Origin: Acinetobacter sp. ASP199
GTDB taxonomy: Bacteria > Pseudomonadota > Gammaproteobacteria > Pseudomonadales > Moraxellaceae
Length of the DNA: 64,000 nt
NCBI RefSeq assembly: GCF_022700675.1
Contig: NZ_CP062182.1
Span: 930,001 to 994,000 of the forward strand
Direction: 5' to 3'
A program made the translations under genes and the position numbers. Shown in pieces: positions 54,134 to 63,200 of this stretch (positions are counted from its first letter, which is position 1; each line of letters opens with the position of its first letter). The notes beneath the pieces are model-generated. The model was given only the letters and a program-made list of their open reading frames with translations, had not been told where the DNA came from and made no database searches.

Positions 54134-56053
54134 TTAAGAACTTAACACGACTTGAATATGCGTGCCCTGCTCTGAGGATCGGATATTCAGTGTACCATTC
54201 GCACGTTGAGCACGTATTTTCATACTTTGTAGCCCTATATGCTTGGCTTCTATAATACATTCAGGATCAAAACCGACACCATTATCCTGAATGTTCAGGA
54301 TTAATGTCTGCTCTGCCTGTTCAAGCCCGATCCTAATCTCGTTTGCCTGACTATGTTTAATAATATTGGTCAGTGCTTCTTCAAGGATACGTGTCAGGGT
54401 TAAACATTGCAGAGGTGTGGGTGATGTATTCCATTTATCTGGTATTTGCCAATGTGCAGCAATGTGCAACTCATCAAAAATCTCCATAAAGCGATGACGG
54501 GTTGGCGCTACCCATAATATTGGACTATCAGGTATTTTTGCATCCAGACTTGAACCATGATCAATAATCTGGCGTAAATCATTACTTAATAATTTTAAAA
54601 TCGATAAAAATTTTTCTTTCTCTAAATGATCATTACGGCTAACCAGTTCAATTGAACGAACAATAGAACCACCAATACCATCGTGTAAATCACGAGATAA
54701 ATTAACGCGTTCTTGAAGACGCGTGTTTTCTAGAGCTAATTGGTATTGAGAATTTAAAGAAGAACTGAGTTTTTGAGTCACATTATCAATTTCATCTTTT
54801 AAAGTTTTATTAAATTGTGAAATCACTTTGTTGTTGCGATATAAACGCAGACCTAGTAAAAGCCCTAAGAATAAAGCACTAAATGGTGAAATAAAAGGTG
54901 ACCAGAATTCATTTTGATAAGTCAGGATTTGATAAGCATCATGAATCGCAACTGGAACAAAAAATGCATGTAATCCTGCCATTAAATACACTTCAATCTG
55001 TTTAGATTTATAAGTTAAAAATGGATAGGTGGCATTTTCTAATAAGAAAATAATCATATTAAGGATGAATAAGAACTGAATGGTTTGTTTTAAATATTCA
55101 TCTGGAATAACAGCGAGTACAGTAGTGACAAGAAGAAAAATATACAAAAGCAGTTTTTCAATTCTAGGAAATTTCAGATTAGCAAAGCGCCAGATTGAAA
55201 CACAGGAGATCAGAGTATAGGTTGAAAATAGCCAGGCGAGCAGCCTGTCGACCTGAATACTGCTGAGCGGAGTTGAATACAGCAGAAAGAACGAGGTATA
55301 GCCGAGCCAGAACAAGACAGCCAGACTGATCCAGAGATATGCTGATTCCTTGCGGTATATAATCCATACCATAAAGTAAAAAATGCCAATAATTACCTCG
55401 ATTAAAAAACCTATTGCAATCAATGTCTTTTGTTTAAATTGATACTCCTGATAAAGTGGCTGCATCTGGTCATAAGGTCCAATATGTACATGACCTAAAT
55501 TACCTTCCTGAATCGATGCACTTGCTACATATATCCAGACCGTATTTTCTTTTGCCTTAATAGCAGATATAGGAATTTGCCAAGTACGTGGAATGTTCCA
55601 GCTTCGTGATAGTGGTTCAGTTAAAGATTGATCTTTCCAAATTAAATCATCGTTTAAATAGACTTTCCCAGCCATATTGATATGACTGATAACAAGACTT
55701 AGAGGGAAGTCGGGTTTATTTTTACAGTCATAGGTCCAATGAATTTTATACCAGGCATTACCACTGTAATCTTTCCAGTGTGAATTAATGAAATCAGGAA
55801 AATGCTCAACTTTTGTCCAGCCTGTTGTTGGTCGGTCAACAGGGTTATTAGGAATTGCTTTGGCGATAAAGCTTTCTGTAATGTCCACCTTACATGATGC
55901 TGAAGGAAACTCAAGGGGTTGGGCATGCAACTGGCAGGCGAAGAAAAACAGCAGGCATACAATTAAGAGATTAATCGCATAGTGCGTGCAGTATGAATGG
56001 CTCTTGACCTGTTGCTCACGCCAAGCTTGCGATAAATATTTTTGATATGACAT
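54134..56053 (-). CDS. 7TM sensor histidine kinase (NarX-like HisKA_3)
   Basis: 639 residues. An N-terminal hydrophobic segment (about 28-45), then a periplasmic jelly-roll sensor-like region (50-205; 'AWYKIHWTY', 'GKVYLNDDLIWKD') of the 7TMR-DISM class, seven membrane helices (about 212-410), a coiled linker, HisKA_3 with 'NLSRDLHDGIGGSIV' (phospho-His near 463), and HATPase_c with 'EEALTNIIKHSQA' and 'DNGVGFD'. The first 91 bp overlap the response regulator gene, and I find no later ATG, GTG or TTG in the overlapping part, so the long overlap seems real. Ligand unknown. Confidence 0.88.
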   Translation of the reverse strand: MSYQKYLSQAWREQQVKSHSYCTHYAINLLIVCLLFFFACQLHAQPLEFPSASCKVDITESFIAKAIPNNPVDRPTTGWTKVEHFPDFINSHWKDYSGNAWYKIHWTYDCKNKPDFPLSLVISHINMAGKVYLNDDLIWKDQSLTEPLSRSWNIPRTWQIPISAIKAKENTVWIYVASASIQEGNLGHVHIGPYDQMQPLYQEYQFKQKTLIAIGFLIEVIIGIFYFMVWIIYRKESAYLWISLAVLFWLGYTSFFLLYSTPLSSIQVDRLLAWLFSTYTLISCVSIWRFANLKFPRIEKLLLYIFLLVTTVLAVIPDEYLKQTIQFLFILNMIIFLLENATYPFLTYKSKQIEVYLMAGLHAFFVPVAIHDAYQILTYQNEFWSPFISPFSALFLGLLLGLRLYRNNKVISQFNKTLKDEIDNVTQKLSSSLNSQYQLALENTRLQERVNLSRDLHDGIGGSIVRSIELVSRNDHLEKEKFLSILKLLSNDLRQIIDHGSSLDAKIPDSPILWVAPTRHRFMEIFDELHIAAHWQIPDKWNTSPTPLQCLTLTRILEEALTNIIKHSQANEIRIGLEQAEQTLILNIQDNGVGFDPECIIEAKHIGLQSMKIRAQRANGTLNIRSSEQGTHIQVVLSS

Positions 56054-56637
56054 TCGATTGTATATTTTGATAGAAACAATGCTTCAGCAATCTCTCTATT
56101 ACTCATCCCCTGAGCGACCAGATTTAAGATTTCATACTCACGTTTAGAGAGTAAATCATTTTGCTCTTGGTTTGAATGCTTTTCTATAGATTCAAAAGAA
56201 ATATTTTTCAGAATTTGCTGTGCAATAAAGGGGTCGATGGGTGCACCTCCCCGAATGACATTACGTATGGAGAGCAAAATTTCAAAGTCATCACGTTCTT
56301 TTAAAAAATAGCCTGTTGCACCTGTATGGATAGCCTGAAGAATAATGTCCTGTGTGCAGCAGGTCGAAATGACGAGAATCGGGAGTTCTGCATTCAGGTG
56401 GTGTAAAGTTTGAATGACTTCTAGTCCGGAGCCATCCGGTAAGCCGAGATCGATCAAGGCAAGTGCAAAAGAATATTGATCAATGAAGGTAAGCGCCTGT
56501 TTAACTGACTGTGCATAATAAATGACGTCGGAAGCATAGCCCAGTTCTCGCAACAGTTTTTCAGTCCGTTGTTGCATGAAGATATCATCTTCTAAAACCA
56601 ATATGGGGGCAGGTAATTCCATGTCGTACGTCAGCAT
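55963..56637 (-). CDS. NarL/LuxR-family response regulator
   Basis: 224 residues. Receiver domain (about 10-125) with acidic pocket 'LEDD', phospho-Asp in 'ALIDLGLPDGSG' and Lys in 'GYFLKERDDFE'. LuxR HTH (about 160-220): 'LSKREYEILNLVAQGMSNRE', 'YTIECHIKNIYRKLGVSNRS'. The partner kinase begins within its 3' end. AAGGGAAAT precedes the ATG at 56637. It lies divergently 600 bp from the giant adhesin and is the obvious candidate regulator of it (inference from position only). Confidence 0.9.
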   Translation of the reverse strand: MLTYDMELPAPILVLEDDIFMQQRTEKLLRELGYASDVIYYAQSVKQALTFIDQYSFALALIDLGLPDGSGLEVIQTLHHLNAELPILVISTCCTQDIILQAIHTGATGYFLKERDDFEILLSIRNVIRGGAPIDPFIAQQILKNISFESIEKHSNQEQNDLLSKREYEILNLVAQGMSNREIAEALFLSKYTIECHIKNIYRKLGVSNRSRAIHTARTMRLIS

Positions 56638-57237
56638 CAGATTGATATTTCCCTTAAATCAAAGTGCATTTTATGAAAGAGCATACGCCTGCAAAAAGGG
56701 ATGCTATTTATAATTCAGTCGTTGTGGTGCTTTATTAATGTAGCCTAAATTTTATATATATGACAAATATTTTTAATACTTCAGAGTGGATATTTTTAAC
56801 CTACAATTTATGCATTATTTCCTATAACAAATCTCAAATTTCTTTATTCCATTCTATACGCGCAATACACTACTAACATTTTCGCTTGGTTATAAGAGGA
56901 ATAAATACTGGGAAACATCAAAATGAATAAATGTCATTTCTTTTAACTGACCGAAAATTTTTCCGATTTTGACGGGAGATTTAGAGGGCATTTAGTGTTC
57001 TAAACATGACCTAAATCAGATGAATAATTTTGAAAAATACCAATTTTCAGGGATATGTAAAGTTTCTTTTGATTGATGTAATTCATGATAGGAAAACCAT
57101 GCACTTTTGTAACAGGTGTTTGGATTGAGTTAACTAGGACTGCATTTTAATCTCGTCAATTTTATTAATATAAGATTCTGTTTTTATTAATTTTTTAATT
57201 GACATTGAGATGGAAGTCGTTGCATGAGATAGAAGTC
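56638..57237. other. 600-bp divergent regulatory gap upstream of the giant adhesin
   Basis: No ORF with coding character. AT-rich with several T/A runs. The adhesin start has only a weak ribosome-like AGATAGAAG. A TTGACA lies at 57199-57204 but has no matching -10 at a proper distance. The length is unusual for this compact region and fits a complex promoter with regulator sites, which I cannot delimit. Confidence 0.5.
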
Positions 57238-60200
57238 ATGAATCACATCTACCGTATTATTTGGAATGAAACTTTAGGGGCGTGGGTTGCAGTAGCTGAA
57301 AATGTAAAAAGAAAAGGGAAAAGATCAACATCCAAATTGGCATCTACTATTATTTTATCTAGTGTGGCAATGTCACTTGTTATTCCAACCAATGCAATAG
57401 CAATAACACCTGTAGTTAATCAAGGGGGAAACCCAGCAAATACGAATGACATTAATGATCTAGATGTAACCATCAATATCAATGCACCAACCGTAAATCC
57501 TGTTGGCTCAATCATAGCTGCTGAAAAAGGTTCTAATGGTAGAAATGGTTTTTTAAGAGCCCCGAAACGTGGAGATTCTGGAGGGGATGTTTCAAGCAAA
57601 GGGCTTACCATTATTGGTGAACCTTCAGAACCGATTTATGATCTGAAAAATAACACACGGACAGTCATTATAAACTATCAGGATAGTTCAAAAGGTAATG
57701 AGATTTATGAATATTCATTTGTTTCTGATTTATCCAATGAAACAGTGGGTGAAAAGAAGATAAAGGTTTATGCAAAAAAGAGTTCGGATAATAATCCACC
57801 TAAGTGTATTGGTACGACTGCATTAGTCATAACTAAAGATGCTGATGATAATAATGTGTATAACGTACCTGAATATGATTGGAATTTTGTAGAAGGTGAT
57901 GCGTCAGAGGGGGTGAGTGCAGCTAATGTAATTATACCAAATAAGACAACAGTAAAAGGTTTTGCTGAAGATGGAACTCGACAAAAAATTACATTGGCAA
58001 ACAGCACATTATCCTCCTCATCCCAACACCCAGCGGCAGTTTTTTCTATTGTTAAAGGTGGTGATGGTGGAAAAGGTGGTGATGGACAAGCTGCAAGAAG
58101 TGGGAGAAAAGGTGGTGACGGTGGGGATGCAGCGGCTACACAGATCATTTCTGAAAACCTCTATATTTCTATAAAAGAAGATGCTGAATTACGAGATATT
58201 CGAGAAAATTACAGTCGCCTGACAAATGAAGGAAGTATCGGGATATATGCACTTTCCCAAGGTGGTAAAGGGGGAAATGGTGGATCAGCCCAAATAGATA
58301 TTGATACAAAAGGTGGAGCTGGTGGACAAGGTGGTAATGGTGGAAATGCCTCAGCTGATGTAAAAAATACACATATAGTCATTAACGATCATTATTCGAC
58401 AGGTATCGCAGCAATAAGTGTTGCGGGTAATGGCGGTAAAGGCGGGAATGCTTCTGGTGTTGTAAGTCAAGGTGGTAAAGGTTCTACAGCAGGTTTAGCT
58501 GGTAATGTTCATGTGGCTGCAGATGAAGATACTCTGATCCATATTAATGGTGCATTTTCAAACGGAATTTTAGCTCAATCAGTTGGTGGTGCTGGGGGTG
58601 CGAGTGGAAATAGTGTCGGAATTGTAAGTATTGGTGGTCAGGGCGGAACAGGAGGAAACGCACAAAAAGCATCAGTCGATTCTAAGGCACAAATCACGAT
58701 AAAAGGCGAGCAGTCCAATGCAATTATTGTTCAATCCATTGGCGGCGGTGGTGGTAATGGTGGTAAATCAATAGGATTAGTTGGACTTGGATCATCAAGC
58801 GGAACTGGTGGTGATGGTGATGAAGTGTCTGTGTCCAATGCAGGGTTTCTAAACGTAGAAGGTGATTCATCACATGGTATTTTAGCGCAATCTATTGGCG
58901 GTGGCGGCGGTAATACAGGTTTAACTGCTGGAATTGTAAGTTTAGGCGGAAAAGGCAAAAATAACGATAAAACCAGTGGTGGTGGTGGTGATGCTAATAA
59001 AGTCACTATAGTCAATAAATCCGCTGGTCGTATTGAAACTTTAGGTGATGCTGCGCATGCAATCGTTGCGCAATCTATTGGTGGCGGTGGCGGTAATGCT
59101 GGTTTAGCGGCAGGTCTAGTAAGTTTTGGTGCCAATGGTGGTAAAGGCGGACAAGGTAGTGATGTTGTCGTTTCCAATGAAGGGCAGATCTATACGAATT
59201 TTAAGCTTGATAAATCATTACTAACAGTTGAAGAAAAAACCAGATTAGAGAGCTTGGATGGTCAAGAGCAATCTGTTTACGAAAATGAATTAAAAAGGAA
59301 GCAAGCCACTTTGCATGCGGGCTCTATTGGCATTTTGGCACAATCCATTGGTGGAGGTGGTGGTAATGGTGGTAAAGCCATAAGTGCTGGAGCATTTGTA
59401 AGTGCTGCCTTTGGTGGTAAAGGTGGTGCTGGTGGTAATGCAGGTGATGTATTAGTTAAAAATGGCAATACTGAAAACGTACCTTCAGTTATTTCGACAT
59501 ATGCCAATAATTCTAATGCAATTAAGGCACAATCTATTGGTGGTGGTGGTGGTAATGCTGGATATGCTGTTTCTGCAACTGGCGGAGACGGTTTCAGTAT
59601 TAGTTTTTCTATGGGAGGAGAAGGTGGAAGTGCTGGTACCTCTGGAGATGTCACTGTCGAGAACTTGAGTGGAGATATTTATACAGAGGGTGATCGTTCA
59701 GCCGCAGTAGTTGCACAGTCCATTGGTGGCGCTGGCGGTGAGGCTGGTTTGGCTGGATCAGGAGCAGGTTCAGTTGGTTTTAGCCTTGGATTAAGCTTAG
59801 GTGGTAAAGGGGGGCAAGGTGGTACATCAGGCTCAGTGACAGTGAATAATAATAGTGTCATTCAAACGAAAGGCGCAGACTCATCAGCTATCGTTGCACA
59901 ATCGATTGGTGGTGATGGAGGTATGGGTGGCGCTGCCTATAGCTTTAGTGGTGGTTTATATGCAGCAGCTATAGGGCTGGGTGGTGAGGCTGGTCAGGGT
60001 GGAGCAAGTAATAATACTAGTGTTCTCAATAGTGCAGACATATTTACATCAGGTGCGAGCTCATCAGCTATTATCAGCCAGTCTATTGGGGGAAGTGGTG
60101 GTCATGCAGGTACAGCAATCACAGGTGCTTTAGGTGGTTTTAGTGGAGGATTATCTATTGGGGGGGAATCTTCAATAGGTGGAGCAGCTCAAAACGCTAG

Positions 60201-63200
60201 CGTTATCAGTCGTGCAAAAAAAATAATCACTGAAGGAGATAATGCCACAGCCATTATTGCGCAATCAATTGGGGGTGATGGGGGTAATGGTGGTAATGCC
60301 ATAGGTGTATCAGGTTCTGCTATGGCTGGTGCGGGTGTCGGTGTTGGCGGAACTGGTGGCCAAGGTGGAACGGCCGGTAAAGTGGATGTGCAAATCGGAA
60401 ACGATACCACAGGTATTGATGGAATTATTGCGACTCTTGGAAATAACTCGGGCGCTGTTTTAGCGCAGTCAATTGGTGGTTCAGGTGGTAATGCGGGCTA
60501 TGCAATTGGTGTCGGGGTAAATGTAAATGCGGATGGTGGTGTGGCTGCTGGTATTGCTCTTGGTGGTCAGGGAGGTAAAGGGGGGAATGCCGACGAAGTA
60601 AATTTGATCTCCTATCACAAAATATATACTGAAGGTGATAACGCTAATGCTTTAACTGCTCAGTCTATGGGTGGTGATGGCGGTAATGGTGGTATGGCAT
60701 TAGGGGTGGCCGCGACAGGGTCGTTGGCAGGAATCGTTAATTTAGGTGGACTACCATCTGTAGCACTTAGCACTGCAGTTGGCGGAAAAGGTGGAACAGG
60801 TGGTGTTGCAAAACTCGTCCAACTAAGCAGTCATAATACCGTTATAACACAAGGTGATAACTCAAATGCCTTACTTGCACAGTCACTTGGTGGTGGTGGT
60901 GGCAGTGGAGGTTTTTCTGGAGCATTTAGTTTGAGTGCTTCACAAGCTGGTGCTATTGCTGCAAATGTGGGCGTGGGTGGTACTGGTGGAGACGGTGGTA
61001 CAGCAGGTCAAGTTATTGTTAATTCGTTGAGAGATATTAGCACCTCAGGTGAAAACTCAACTGCTATTTCAGCTCAATCTATTGGTGGTACAGGGGGGCA
61101 AGGCGGTATGTCCTTAGGTGTTTCTGTCGCAGCAAGCGGTGGATCATCTGTCAATCTAGGTGCAAGTATTGGTGGCGATGGGGGCAATGGTGCAACTGCC
61201 CAAAGTGTTGTAGTAAATAGTAATAGTAATATTTCAACTTCTGGCGATTTCTCTCATGCAATTTTAGCTCAATCCATCAATGGTAATGGTGGTAATGGCG
61301 GTAATGCGATTAATGGCACATTGGCTCATTCTCGAGGGGTAAGTGTTAATGCATCTGTATCTGTAGGTGGAGAAGGTGGCGGTATCGCTACATTCAAGAA
61401 AGAAGATGGAACAGATATTAAGAATGCAAATGGACATTTTGTATTTCTACAAAACGGTCAAGAAATATATAGAAATTTAAGTGGTCATCGAGTTGATCAG
61501 GATGGAAAAGAACTTGATGGTTCAGGTCGCTATATAGACCAAAATGGATATCAAATCACTGCCGACGGGCACTTCATTTTAAATGACGGTAAAATTGTTG
61601 ATGCTGAAGGGCGCGAGCGAGATGAGAAAGGTAATTATCTAGTTGCAGGAAAACGGTATAACGATCAAGGTTTTGAGGTGACATCAGAAGGTTACGTTGT
61701 GACAGCTCAGGGCAATGTGAATGAAGTGGGGAACAGGGTCGATGCTAAGGGAAATGAACTCGTAGAAAATCAAAATGTTATTCACATTGATCAGAGTCAA
61801 TGGCGAAGTACTGATCTCACAACTATTAATCCAATTAATGATTTTGAAGCCAAACGCGTTTTAACAACTGTAGATCAATACGAGGGCGATTGGAAAAACT
61901 ATTTAGCATCAATTTTGACTGAGAAGTTAGAGCGAGAAAAAAATTTAAATAATGTCATTGTCAACGTGGGGAAAAAAACTGCAACTACTGATTCAATTAA
62001 AAATATCGTTACAACTGGCAGTAATGCAGATGCAATTGTCGCTCAGTCGATTGGTGGTAATGGTGGGACAGGTGGATTAAGCATTAATGGTGCTTTAGCA
62101 TTTGGTCAAAGCACGACGAACTTAGGCGTTGCCGTTGGCGGTGGTGGCGGTGGTGGCGGTGATGGTGGTGTGGCAGGCACCGTTGTTGTTGAAAATACAA
62201 ATACCCATATCCATACTTCGGGTGAGAACTCGAGTGCAATTAGCGCTGAATCTATTGGGGGCAATGGTGGTAAAGGTGGAACATCTTTTAACTTGGCAGG
62301 TGCTAGCACCACTGTAGAATCAGTTTCTTTGACTGCTAGTGTCGGTGGCGGTGGCGGTAAAGGTAATGAAGCTGATGATGTGTATGTGAAATCAAACAAC
62401 CTACATGATCTTGAAAAATTAAATTTAGATATTTCTGAAACTAACCCAATCACCATATTGACGCAAGGTGATCTTTCGCACGGAATTAATGCCAAATCCA
62501 TTGGTGGCGGAGGTGGACAAGGTGGATTTGCCGGTAATCTTTCACTCAATTATAGCAGTGGAGCAACAAATTCCTTATCCGCTAGTGTGACTGTAGGTGG
62601 TGATGGTGGTGAAGGTAACTCTGCTGGTGATGTAGTCGTTGAAAGCTATGACAACATCGTTACCTTAGGTAAAAATGCGGTTGCAATCAAAGCTGAATCG
62701 ATTGGTGGCGGTGGTGGCAGTGGCGGAAATGCATTAGAGATCGATATTGATGCAACAAAAGGTATGGGCATTGATCTTGGGCTAACCTTAGGTGGTGATG
62801 GCGGTAAGGGGAATACCGCAGGTGAAGTGAATGTAGACTCTAATGGTCACATCATTACAAAGGGCGACAATTCACATGCCGTATACGCCAAGTCAATCGG
62901 TGGTGGTGGTGGTGACGGCGGTTTTGCTGTATCAGGCTCACTTTCTTCAAATGAAGTATCACTCCAAGCCAATATTACAGTTGGGGGCTTTGGTGGAGAA
63001 GGAAATACAGCCGATACAGTCATGGTTAAACGCACAGGTCATATTTCAACTGAAGGAAACGAATCTGTTGGGATTTATGCACAATCTATCGGCGGAGGCG
63101 GAGGTGATGGTGGTATAGCAATCAGTGCGAATGTCGCCGAAGCAGATGCTTTTCAAGTCGGATTCAGCTTAGGTGGCATGGGGGGCGAAGGTGCATCTGC

